Part shown: positions 56,645-64,000 of the stretch, one piece after another
How the letters are laid out: every line of letters begins with the position of its first letter
How positions within the stretch are numbered: position 1 is the first letter of the stretch
From: Rhodospirillaceae bacterium
GTDB lineage: Bacteria; Pseudomonadota; Alphaproteobacteria; Bin65
Reading direction: 5' to 3'
NCBI GenBank assembly: GCA_011523655.1
Contig: WTGH01000034.1
Coordinates: 62,001 to 126,000, forward strand
Length of the DNA: 64,000 bases
The notes under the pieces: generated by a model
The model's database searches: none
What the model saw: the letters and a program-made list of their open reading frames with translations, nothing else
Told to the model about the DNA's origin: nothing
Made by a program: the position numbers and the translations under genes

Positions 56645-57910
56645 GTGCGCAGCAGATCCTTACGGAAGGTCGCGGTCGTCGGCCGGGGAACCGCCGGGTC
56701 CCTTGCGGCTGCCAGCGTATCGCGCCTTCACCCTGACGACGATCACGAACTGCATCACATTTTCGATTCGCGTATTCCGATCATCGGTGTGGGCGAAGGC
56801 AGCTGGCCGAGCCTGGTTCAGGAATTGCAAGAGCTGACGGACTTGCCCCACGAAGCCGTTCAGCAGCGCCTGAAAGGAACCCGCAAATACGGCGTTGCGT
56901 TCGAGGGATGGGGGCGCCGCGACCGGGACTTCACCCACTACTTCACGCCGCAGCAAGTGTCCTACGCCTATCACCTGTCCGCCGATTTGCTGGCCGATCT
57001 GCTGCACGAAAGCACGCGCGCGCGCCACATCGACGCGAAAGTGCACAGGATCACGAGGATCGACGGCGGCGCCCAGGTGGAATTCGAGGGCCGGGCGCCG
57101 GAACGCTACGACCTCGTCTTCGACGCCCGCGGGTTTCCCAGGGAACTCGATCCCGGCGAGCATATCGACATTTCCTTCATCCCCACCGATACGGCCGTCA
57201 TCCGCCGCTGTCCGGCAATCGTCGAAGAAACGCAGAACGGGCCTGTTCTCCAACACACCTACACCCGTGCGGTTGCGCGGCCGCATGGCTGGATTTTCGT
57301 CATTCCGCTGACCGTTCACACATCCTACGGCTACATCTTCAACCGCAATGTCTCCAGCCTCGAAGACGTCGAAGCGGACTTCGATGCGTTCCTGGACACC
57401 GACGGCGTGACGGAATTCGAGCCGCGCGCCGTCATTCCGTTTCCCAATTTCGTCCACCGCCGGATCTACGACGGCGCGGTGGCCCGCATCGGCAACGCTG
57501 CGGCCTTCATGGAGCCCCTCGAAGCGACCGCCATCGTATCCGCCCAGTTGCAGATCAGGATGGTGCTCTTTTTGCGGTTCAACCGTCCGAGCGAGCATCT
57601 CGAGCGCGACGCGCCGGTCGTCAACCGCTTCCTCGTCGACAACATGCTGCGCTACGGCCTGTTCGTCGGCTGGCACTATTCCGCCGGCTCGCGGTACGAC
57701 AGCGAATTCTGGCGCTATGCCCGCGACCGTGCCTGGCCGAAACACCGCACGGCAGCGGACCCAGAGGCGGTCGGTTGCGACGCGCTCGGCAAGTTCGACG
57801 ACATGATCGGACTGCTGAACCGGCCGGTCATCGACAAGGCGGACCGGGACCGGATGTGCGCGGTCCCTCTGACCAGCTACGCCCAGGTGTCCCAGGGCCT
57901 TGGCTGTTAG
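56645..57910 (+). CDS. Flavin-dependent tryptophan-halogenase-family protein
   Basis: 421 residues, GTG start with GGGGGCGAG before it. The FAD-binding GRGTAGS (residues 13-19) is followed by GVGEGSWPSLVQELQEL, the family block after the flavin site. The catalytic lysine equivalent is Lys81 in TRKYGVAFEGWG. The WxWxIP motif appears as GWIFVIPL (W216...P221), with the second Trp replaced by Phe. NAAFMEPLEATAI is the FAD-contact region. It is shorter than typical enzymes of about 500 residues. The precursor core ends in Trp, so the peptide is a natural candidate substrate, but halogenation or hydroxylation is not proven. A flavin reductase is not adjacent. Confidence 0.78.
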   Translation: MRSRSLRKVAVVGRGTAGSLAAASVSRLHPDDDHELHHIFDSRIPIIGVGEGSWPSLVQELQELTDLPHEAVQQRLKGTRKYGVAFEGWGRRDRDFTHYFTPQQVSYAYHLSADLLADLLHESTRARHIDAKVHRITRIDGGAQVEFEGRAPERYDLVFDARGFPRELDPGEHIDISFIPTDTAVIRRCPAIVEETQNGPVLQHTYTRAVARPHGWIFVIPLTVHTSYGYIFNRNVSSLEDVEADFDAFLDTDGVTEFEPRAVIPFPNFVHRRIYDGAVARIGNAAAFMEPLEATAIVSAQLQIRMVLFLRFNRPSEHLERDAPVVNRFLVDNMLRYGLFVGWHYSAGSRYDSEFWRYARDRAWPKHRTAADPEAVGCDALGKFDDMIGLLNRPVIDKADRDRMCAVPLTSYAQVSQGLGC

Positions 57911-57952
57911 GCCGGGCCCCGGAACCCTTCGGCGGCGGTTTGTGCCGGCCCC

Positions 57953-60298
57953 TCACGCAATGACGGGCACGGGATTGAGTTCGTCTTCGGCGAGCGCGCG
58001 ATTGCGCCGGCCCGTTTCGACCGGCACATGGTAGAGGCGGCCCGGCGCGAAGCGTTCCCAGAAATGGCGCAGGCCGGGCACGATGACCCGCACCACCGGC
58101 ATGCCGATGTCCGGCCGCGTCTGGTCGAGCACCAGGAATTCCATGCCGCGGGCTTCGACCAGCGCGCGGCACCGTTCGACCGCGTCGCGCGAGTCCGCGG
58201 TATCGGGGACGGGATAATCGGCCTTGCCGCGCAGCGGTTCGCCGGCTGCCGGCGCCAGATACGGATGGTCCGCCAGTGTTGCCGTCTTCCACCACCGCAA
58301 GGCCAGCGGATCGTCGATCGCCGGCCCCGGACCGCCGCCCGGCCGCGGCAGCCAGGTCAGGCACTGGTTCAGCTCGCACACCGCGCGCAGGGCGGCGATG
58401 CGCGGATCGGTGTGCGCCCCGGCGCCGTAGATGATGTCTTCGCTGTCGCCGCCGGTCCGGCGCGAGACGGCGACGAAGGCCGGGATGCCGAGATCGGCGG
58501 TGACATCGAGGACCCACATCTCGCGCTCGTGCCGGCGGTAATAGTCCGGCGCCGCGGCGAGATAATCGTCGCCGAACCTTTCCAGATCGACGCCGGGCAC
58601 GGCCAGCCGGTTGTACCACCAGATCGCGAAGGCGTCGCGTTCGACCAGCTCGAGGAAGCCTTGCAGGATCGCCTCTTCCAGTGTGTTGCCCGCCGCGCAG
58701 CCGTTCGAATCGGCAATGAAGTCTGCGGCGCCCCGCTGCTCGGCGGGCATGCTGTAGAGCATCGATGTCGGGAGATAGCGGTGGCGCGCCTGCGTCAGCG
58801 ACCACACCGGCGACCAGTCGATTTCGGCCTCGGGGTCGAGGCGCGGCGGCACGATATTGTAGGGATGGCCCCGGGCGTTGATGGTTTTCGCGTCGTCCAG
58901 CTGGCGTTTGCTGAACAACTGCACGTCGTTCGGATGGATCGCCGCCCCATCGCCCTTCGCGGCGAACTCGGCGAAGCGTTTCCGGCAGCGGATTTCGTCG
59001 CCGTGAAAGGCGCCGGAATAGCGCTCGATCGCCTCGCACAGGGCGCTCGCCTCCGACTGTTCCCGCGTGCTGCCCTTGCCGGCGCTCTTGCTGCGCAGGC
59101 TGCGCCGCAACGAACTGAGTTTCCGGCTGCGCAATCCGTAGTTGGTTCCCGCCCAGTAGACATGGAGCCAGGGATCGGCCTCGTCGGTGGTGCGTGCGAC
59201 CCAGGTGACGACGCCGCTGACCGGGCTGACCAGATGGCGGTAGCGGGCCAGCGTCGCTTCCGGGGAAACCGACCGCACTCCGCCACTGTTGCTGACGCCG
59301 GTCGGGCTCGGCCGCAGCTGCACGGGAACCGGCGGCCGGTCTGCGCGGTACAGGTCCGCGTCCCCGCAGGCGAAGCACTGCGGCCGGCGCATCACCGGGT
59401 GGCGCTCGCTCCCCAGTTTGCCGACATCCAGCGAGATGGTGTGCGCATGAAGCGGCGCCGTTTCCTCCAGAACCAGCCATTTTGCGACCTCGGCCGCGAC
59501 CAGCCCGTAGACCGTATCCAGCACCGCCGGCTCGGCAGCGCCTGGCCGGAAGGCCGCCTCGTCGCCGGCGAGATTGCGCAGGAAATTGTGAACCTCCCGG
59601 TGGCTGCGCAGGCGGTAGGCGAGGCAGGCCCAGCACGGACCCTGCTCGGCCGGCCGGAAGACCGGGCCGAACAGCGGATGCAATCCCTTCGGCCTGACCG
59701 GCATCCAGGGCGCGCCGGAGGCGAGGTGGCGCCGGTTGATCGTATCGCAACACGCGTCGAGATAATCGGCGCAGACGACGGCCGTGAGCGCCGGACTTTC
59801 GGCATCCGTCGCGACGCCCATGGCTTCGAGCCGCCGGGAGAGATGGCCGCCGTCGCCGTCGACCGCCACCTTCGACGCCGCAAGGCGTTGCTCGGCCCGG
59901 CGCGGCGAGGCGCCGAGCGAGGACCAGTAGGCCGCCCGGCCCCGGTCCATCGAATGGTCGCCGGAAACCGCATAGCCCCGGGAGGCCAGCCCTGCCAGCG
60001 CCGCGCGAACGTCGGCAGCGCCGTGAACGCCGTCGAGGGCCGCGACGATATCATCCTGCGGGCGGCCGTCGAGCAGCGGCAGCAGATCGCCGTAAATCGG
60101 CCCGTGCAGCAAGGTGTTGAAGGATTCGGAAACCAGCAGGGTCCGCCCTTCCTCGACAGGATGAAAGTCGAGATGCGGGGTCAGCGCCGGCCGTTCGATA
60201 AGGCCCCGGTCTTCCGCCGAAACCTTTGTCAGAATCCCCTGCGGCGCTGGCCGGCGCGCCGGCGCCGGATCGCCGTCCGGTTGCGGTCGGTCAGACAT
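57953..60298 (-). CDS. Fused TOMM cyclodehydratase (E1-like domain plus YcaO)
   Basis: 781 residues, the size of TruD/LynD-type fused enzymes. The N-terminal half has a peptide-binding region and a ThiF-like domain holding zinc cysteines C222/C225 (PCWAC) and C308/C311 (QCFAC). The YcaO half has the ATP site SAGKGSTREQSEASALCEAIER (405-426, in two parts) and a later NGCAAGNTLEEAILQGFLELVERDAF. The C terminus is NPVPVIA, a degenerate form of the PxPxP end seen in these enzymes. It converts cysteines to thiazolines using ATP. It lies 15 bases after the AlkB-GlnE gene on one strand, so the two are co-transcribed. No SagB-type dehydrogenase is seen. Confidence 0.93.
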   Translation of the reverse strand: MSDRPQPDGDPAPARRPAPQGILTKVSAEDRGLIERPALTPHLDFHPVEEGRTLLVSESFNTLLHGPIYGDLLPLLDGRPQDDIVAALDGVHGAADVRAALAGLASRGYAVSGDHSMDRGRAAYWSSLGASPRRAEQRLAASKVAVDGDGGHLSRRLEAMGVATDAESPALTAVVCADYLDACCDTINRRHLASGAPWMPVRPKGLHPLFGPVFRPAEQGPCWACLAYRLRSHREVHNFLRNLAGDEAAFRPGAAEPAVLDTVYGLVAAEVAKWLVLEETAPLHAHTISLDVGKLGSERHPVMRRPQCFACGDADLYRADRPPVPVQLRPSPTGVSNSGGVRSVSPEATLARYRHLVSPVSGVVTWVARTTDEADPWLHVYWAGTNYGLRSRKLSSLRRSLRSKSAGKGSTREQSEASALCEAIERYSGAFHGDEIRCRKRFAEFAAKGDGAAIHPNDVQLFSKRQLDDAKTINARGHPYNIVPPRLDPEAEIDWSPVWSLTQARHRYLPTSMLYSMPAEQRGAADFIADSNGCAAGNTLEEAILQGFLELVERDAFAIWWYNRLAVPGVDLERFGDDYLAAAPDYYRRHEREMWVLDVTADLGIPAFVAVSRRTGGDSEDIIYGAGAHTDPRIAALRAVCELNQCLTWLPRPGGGPGPAIDDPLALRWWKTATLADHPYLAPAAGEPLRGKADYPVPDTADSRDAVERCRALVEARGMEFLVLDQTRPDIGMPVVRVIVPGLRHFWERFAPGRLYHVPVETGRRNRALAEDELNPVPVIA

Positions 60299-60313
60299 CC
60301 GGCAGAAACGGGC

Positions 60314-62782
60314 TCAGGCCGGATCGTCCGGGGCCGCCGCGCGCCCGTTCCCTGCCGGCGCGCAATCCACCGTATCGTCAAGGGAGGCGATCTGCGCCGC
60401 GGCGCGCGCCGCAGTTTCGCCGATTGCGGTGTGCAGCGCGTCGACATCGTCCCGGCCGCACGACTGCGCGAGCACGGCCCTGGCCCGGGAGCCCAGGGCC
60501 TCAACCGAAGCGCCCTCTTCCGCCACCAGCCGCAGGGCGCCCCGGAGGTTCCGCCACAGCGTTGCGGCATCCGCCAGGTCCGCCGCCGCATCGTCGGCAA
60601 TTCGACCCTGCACAGCGGCGGCCCGGAAGACCGAAGCGGCAGCGGGCGCCGGATCGTCCGGCGCATTGCCGGCAAGGTGCAATTGAAAGAGCCTTGCGGT
60701 GCGCTCGACATGCTGCACGCCGCCGCGCATGTCCTCCAGCGCGGAAAGGCCGGGTTCGGCTGCACCATCGCCGGCGTCACGCAATTCGGCGATCAGCGTG
60801 TCGCGCGCCGCGCCCGCGCCCAGGGCCTCGCGCCGCGCCTCTTCGAAACGCTGCCCGATACCGGCCGCGCCATACTCGAAGATGCAGCGCGCGCGGGTCA
60901 GTTCCAGAAGATCTCTGTCCGGCGCGGCGGTCCGGAAATGTTCGGCGAAATCGGCCAGGGACCGGACGGGACGCCCCTTCCGGCCGCTCGGGATCGGCGC
61001 CAGAAACAGGCTGTCGCGCGACAGTTCCCTGAGCGCGTCGAGGAAGCGCCAGCACAGGCCGTCGTAGCTGTCGTCGGAACTCCCTTCATAGACGAAGAGA
61101 ATATCGAGCGCCGCGCCGGGCGCGGCCTCCCGGCTCGCCAAGTCGCCGAGCACGGCTACGGCCACCCCGCCATCGCCGCGCGGAACGAGCCGGTCGGCAA
61201 ATTCATCCGCGACGGCGGACAGGACGGCGGCAATCGCGGCTTCGGCCAGGTTGGACAGGGCCGTTCCCGCCTCGACGGGAGACAGGTTGCCGCGCAGGGT
61301 GTGCATGGCGATCTGGAACGCCTTGTCGTTCGACCAGTTGCGTACGGTTTCCACGCTGTCCCGGACATCCTGGACCGGAGTTTCCGCGATTCGCTCCTTC
61401 ATTTCCGCAACGCCGAACTCGTGCGTCCAGTAGAGGCGCGTCAGGCCCCGGCGCGCGATCGCCTCAGCCTCCGGGTCCGGCCCGAACCCCTGGGGCAGGT
61501 CGAGATCGGTGAATTCCCTGTCCTGCAGGTTGTCGAGCAGCTCCGGGTGCCGCTCGATCCATTTGGCCAGCCGGGGCGCAGCGCCGTAAATCTCGACGAT
61601 CGCGTCGAACGCTTCCGGGCGCGCGGCCGAGACCAGGCTGTCGTAGGCGCTCCAGTCCTCGATTTCGGGATAGAATTGCGCGCGCCACCGGTCGACCAGC
61701 GGGTCCATCGTCGCGAACCAGCGTTTCGGACGCACGACCAGGTTGAACATCTTGGCGTAGCTGTACGGAAGTTGCGGCGACTCGTCGGGGCCGCAATTCT
61801 GCAGCAGCGGGTAGGGCCGGCTCGCCACGGCATGGTGATCCGGATGCCGCTGCATGTTGAAGAACATCCAGTTGCTGAACTTGTAGTTGGCGTTCCAGGA
61901 ATGCCGGGGCCGGACCTTCTCGAACCGGCCGCTGCGCAGGCGGACCCGGCGCAGCCCGTAATGCTGCATGTAGTTGCTGATCTTCATCGAGAAGACCGCG
62001 CCGAGGCACAGGAAGGCGTAGGCCAGGGCCGCCCAGATACCGCCCATCCAGAAAACGAGCCCGTACCAGAACGCGGTTTCGATGCCGTAACGCCAGAACG
62101 GGTTGCTGTAGTGCCAGATCGGCAGGCGTTTGCGGGCCAGCCGCTCCCGGACGACCCGCCACGAACCGGTCAGGTTGCTCGCGACCTCCCGGGGAAAGTA
62201 ATGCCAGAAGCTCTGCCCCTTGGGCGCGGAACCGATGTCAAGCGGCGTGCCGACCTGTGCGTGGTGGATGTAGACATGCTCGGTGGCGTATTGCGGGTAG
62301 GAGGCGGACGCCAGCAGGAACTCGCCGAGCCGCCGCTCCCAGGTCGCGCGCCGGTGGATCAGCTCGTGGCCGACGATGAAGACCGCCTGGGCCTCGACGG
62401 CCAGAATCAGCGCCAGCAATATGCCTTCCCAGACCGTGAACTGGCCGGAGACAAGGATCTGCCAGAGCCCGAATGCCAGCGTCGGCGGCCAGAGCAGCGC
62501 CCATCCCCAGACCGGCAGGTTGTGCCAGAACAGCTTTCGTTCCGGCGTCTTCGCCGGGTCCATGTTCCGCTCGTCGTCGCCGAAGGCGAGATCGAGCGGT
62601 CCGGCGAGCATGAAAAAGACGAGCGGCGCGACGATCCACCAGCCGCCGTAGATCAGGGCAAGGAGTATCAGAGGAAAGACCGCCAGCGGCAGAAACTGCG
62701 GCAGGGCGTTGACGAAGGACGGCTCGACCGCTCTCGCAGCCGCCGGGTCCGGACCGTCAGGTACCGCAATGTTCTCAGCCAT
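60314..62782 (-). CDS. AlkB-type diiron hydroxylase fused to GlnE-like adenylyltransferase module
   Basis: 822 residues. Residues 20-350 form an AlkB-type membrane diiron enzyme with all histidine boxes: HELIH (139-143), EHVYIHH (168-174), NYMQHYG (270-276) and QRHPDHH (311-317). From about 390 the sequence follows glutamine-synthetase adenylyltransferase (GlnE): RLAKWIERHPELLDNL, ALSNLAEAAIAAVLSAV, GDLASREAAPGAALDILFVYEG, RSLADFAEHFRTAAPDRDLLELTRAR and LEDMRGGVQHVE. In GlnE the last strand reads SDLDLIF; here it reads AALDILF, so the first aspartate of the metal pair is lost and catalysis is doubtful. The ATG at 62782 is used; the frame extends to 62986 but has no membrane or family sequence there. 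The gene precedes the YcaO gene. I know no such fusion. Confidence 0.82.
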   Translation of the reverse strand: MAENIAVPDGPDPAAARAVEPSFVNALPQFLPLAVFPLILLALIYGGWWIVAPLVFFMLAGPLDLAFGDDERNMDPAKTPERKLFWHNLPVWGWALLWPPTLAFGLWQILVSGQFTVWEGILLALILAVEAQAVFIVGHELIHRRATWERRLGEFLLASASYPQYATEHVYIHHAQVGTPLDIGSAPKGQSFWHYFPREVASNLTGSWRVVRERLARKRLPIWHYSNPFWRYGIETAFWYGLVFWMGGIWAALAYAFLCLGAVFSMKISNYMQHYGLRRVRLRSGRFEKVRPRHSWNANYKFSNWMFFNMQRHPDHHAVASRPYPLLQNCGPDESPQLPYSYAKMFNLVVRPKRWFATMDPLVDRWRAQFYPEIEDWSAYDSLVSAARPEAFDAIVEIYGAAPRLAKWIERHPELLDNLQDREFTDLDLPQGFGPDPEAEAIARRGLTRLYWTHEFGVAEMKERIAETPVQDVRDSVETVRNWSNDKAFQIAMHTLRGNLSPVEAGTALSNLAEAAIAAVLSAVADEFADRLVPRGDGGVAVAVLGDLASREAAPGAALDILFVYEGSSDDSYDGLCWRFLDALRELSRDSLFLAPIPSGRKGRPVRSLADFAEHFRTAAPDRDLLELTRARCIFEYGAAGIGQRFEEARREALGAGAARDTLIAELRDAGDGAAEPGLSALEDMRGGVQHVERTARLFQLHLAGNAPDDPAPAAASVFRAAAVQGRIADDAAADLADAATLWRNLRGALRLVAEEGASVEALGSRARAVLAQSCGRDDVDALHTAIGETAARAAAQIASLDDTVDCAPAGNGRAAAPDDPA

Positions 62783-62927
62783 CGTGCGATCCCCGTTTAC
62801 ATCGGTCGACGCGAATTTTCGTGCTGCTCGTATTGCGCGGTCAATACCCGAGAGACAGTTCCGGCGGAAAATTCGGGCAGGAGGCCGGCCTATGCCCGAC
62901 GCCGGATTTCGATCCCGAACGGCAGCG

Positions 62928-62957
62928 CCCGAAAGCAAAATACCCGAAAGCAAAATA
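62928..62957 (+). repeat. Two perfect tandem 15-base repeats upstream of the AlkB-GlnE gene
   Basis: CCCGAAAGCAAAATA occurs twice, at 62928-62942 and 62943-62957. The right copy includes the -10 hexamer of the candidate promoter, so copy number could affect start-site choice. Confidence 0.75.
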
Positions 62958-62980
62958 GAAGTGTTGCACCCACGATACAA
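62952..62980 (-). promoter_or_regulatory. Candidate promoter of the AlkB-YcaO operon
   Basis: On the minus strand TTGTAT (62980-62975), a 17-base spacer and TATTTT (62957-62952). It sits in an AT-rich stretch 170 bases upstream of the AlkB-GlnE ATG. Moderate match; spacing is ideal. Confidence 0.45.
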
Positions 62981-63053
62981 ATTCAAGATCGGGCCGATAA
63001 ACGTCCGACCGTACGGGGCCGCGGCGCCGCTACGGAGGGCCCGCCCGGCGGGT

Positions 63054-64000
63054 TCAGGACTCCTCGCCGCCCCCGCCCCGCTGCGGATAGTGCTCAGCCA
63101 GCCAGGCCTCGCCGAACTTTCCGCTGGTCAGGTCGTCGTCCAGGGCTTCCGGCGCGCGCTCGGCGGGATCGCCGTAGCCGCCGGCGCCGGGCGTGCGCAC
63201 GACGACCGCCTCGTCCGGCGCAATGGTCACGGCGATCGGCTTGTTGGGCAGGCGGGCTGCCGTGCCGTCCGCTGCGACATGGCGGAACGCGCCGGTTGCC
63301 CCAGGGCCGCCGCCGAATACGCCCCAGGGCTGCCGGGCAAAGCGCTCGCCGGCGCCGTTGAAGGTACAGGCATGATCGACCGGCGCGACGACCCGTTCGA
63401 GGCCCAGGCCGCCGCGCTGCCGGCCGGGCCCGCCCGAATTGGCGATCAGGCCGTAGGAGCGGACGCGCAGCGGATATTCCATCTCGATCGCTTCGACCGG
63501 CAGGTTCGACGTGTTGGTGATGTGGACCTGCACGCCGTCCTTGCCGTCCTTCGTCGCGCGCCCGCCGAAACCGCCGCCCAGGGTTTCCAGGTAGACATAG
63601 TCGTCGCCCGAGCGCGGATCGGTGCCGGCGAAGACGGCGGTGGTGTTGGCGCCGTTGGCCGCGCCGACCGCCGCTTCGGGCCGGGCAGGCGCCAGCGCGC
63701 CGAGGATGACGTCGATGATGCGCTGGCAGGTGTTGGCCCGCGCCGCCACCGGCGCCGGGAAGGCGGCGTCGAGCAGGCTGCCCTTCTCGACCGTGAGGCG
63801 CGGCAGATCGAGCACGCCCTGGTTGTTCGGCGCGTCGGGATCGAGCAGCGCCTTGAGCGCGTAGCAGACCGAAGCCTGGGTGGCGTTGCGGGTGACGTTG
63901 ATGTTGCCCGTGACCTGCTTCGCCGAGCCGGAAAAATCGAAATGGATATCGCCGCCGTTCACCGTGATTTCGAGCCGGATCGGGATGTCGGTCGCGCCCA
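63054..64000 (-). CDS. Hydantoinase B/oxoprolinase family protein, 5' end cut by window edge
   Basis: The minus frame is open from the right edge to a stop at 63054. ATDIPIRLEITVNGGDIHFDFSGSAKQVTGNINVT, LETLGGGFGGRATKDGKDGVQVHITNTSNLPVEAIE and RSYGLIANSGGPGRQRGGLGLER are conserved parts of the hydantoinase B subunit (HyuB). GFAR-type and NKPIAVTIAPDEAVVVRTPGAGGYGDP follow to the C terminus. It hydrolyses cyclic amides together with the A subunit, expected beyond the right edge. Its N terminus is missing. Confidence 0.9.
   Translation of the reverse strand, partial: GATDIPIRLEITVNGGDIHFDFSGSAKQVTGNINVTRNATQASVCYALKALLDPDAPNNQGVLDLPRLTVEKGSLLDAAFPAPVAARANTCQRIIDVILGALAPARPEAAVGAANGANTTAVFAGTDPRSGDDYVYLETLGGGFGGRATKDGKDGVQVHITNTSNLPVEAIEMEYPLRVRSYGLIANSGGPGRQRGGLGLERVVAPVDHACTFNGAGERFARQPWGVFGGGPGATGAFRHVAADGTAARLPNKPIAVTIAPDEAVVVRTPGAGGYGDPAERAPEALDDDLTSGKFGEAWLAEHYPQRGGGGEES

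Noticed and set aside
60314..62782. AlkB protein as an ordinary alkane hydroxylase for hydrocarbon growth
   Set aside because: No rubredoxin or alk genes are nearby; it is fused to a GlnE-like module and co-transcribed with a RiPP cyclodehydratase.
58028..63361. Plus-strand open frame of 1777 codons
   Set aside because: It is antisense to the YcaO and AlkB-GlnE genes, rich in Arg/Ala/Gly from GC-biased third positions, and shows no domain. The minus strand has clear motifs.

Overview
This is a high-GC (well over 60%) window from an alphaproteobacterium, probably Rhodospirillales-like. The evidence is the priA-atpHAGDC order with a TTG-started atpH, the DUF484-xerC pair, the gpmI-envC-ctpA-rppH run, and many TRAP and tripartite tricarboxylate uptake systems. 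I worked from sequence alone, so family assignments rest on visible motifs and not on searches.

Layout. 0-5 kb: a DUF3604 gene running off the left edge, then a tctCBA-type uptake operon with a GntR regulator. 5-15 kb: a formylglycine-generating-enzyme-like protein, an MFS transporter with a decayed partial copy beside it, an unusual bifunctional penicillin-binding protein lying between two copies of a 116-bp promoter/start block, and a thiolase plus feruloyl-CoA-synthase-like ligase pair. 15-16.7 kb: a gap with palindromic repeats, then a carboxymuconolactone-decarboxylase (AhpD-like) gene with an in-frame TGA that is very probably selenocysteine (Cys-x-x-Sec followed by a SECIS-like hairpin). 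16.7-32.8 kb: housekeeping genes (xerC, DUF484, transaldolase, priA, the F1 ATP synthase operon, rppH, ctpA, envC, gpmI and a CAU-anticodon tRNA). 32.8-44.7 kb: a catabolic island with a three-subunit molybdenum hydroxylase, a 2-oxoglutarate/Fe(II) oxygenase, a TRAP transporter, an enoyl-CoA hydratase with an acyl-CoA ligase, a Rieske oxygenase and a glyoxalase-fold protein.

45.1-62.8 kb holds what I judge the most novel system: a RiPP (ribosomal peptide natural product) locus of the NHLP/TOMM type. It has a truncated secretion adaptor, a C39-peptidase ABC exporter and a second NHLM-type ABC protein. It also has an 83-residue precursor whose leader ends directly in Leu-Cys-Cys-Cys-Trp, and a fused YcaO cyclodehydratase. 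A halogenase-like flavoprotein and an RND exporter lie between these. Three proteins are strange: a terpene-cyclase-fold protein carrying its own copy of the RiPP leader at the N terminus, an unrecognised 372-residue protein, and a fusion of an AlkB-type diiron hydroxylase with a degenerate GlnE adenylyltransferase module, encoded just upstream of the YcaO gene. A plausible scheme (inference) is that the cyclodehydratase converts the three core cysteines to thiazolines, other enzymes decorate the terminal tryptophan or a lipid/terpenoid attachment, and the C39 transporter removes the leader and exports a product of about five residues. The window ends inside a hydantoinase B/oxoprolinase-type gene.
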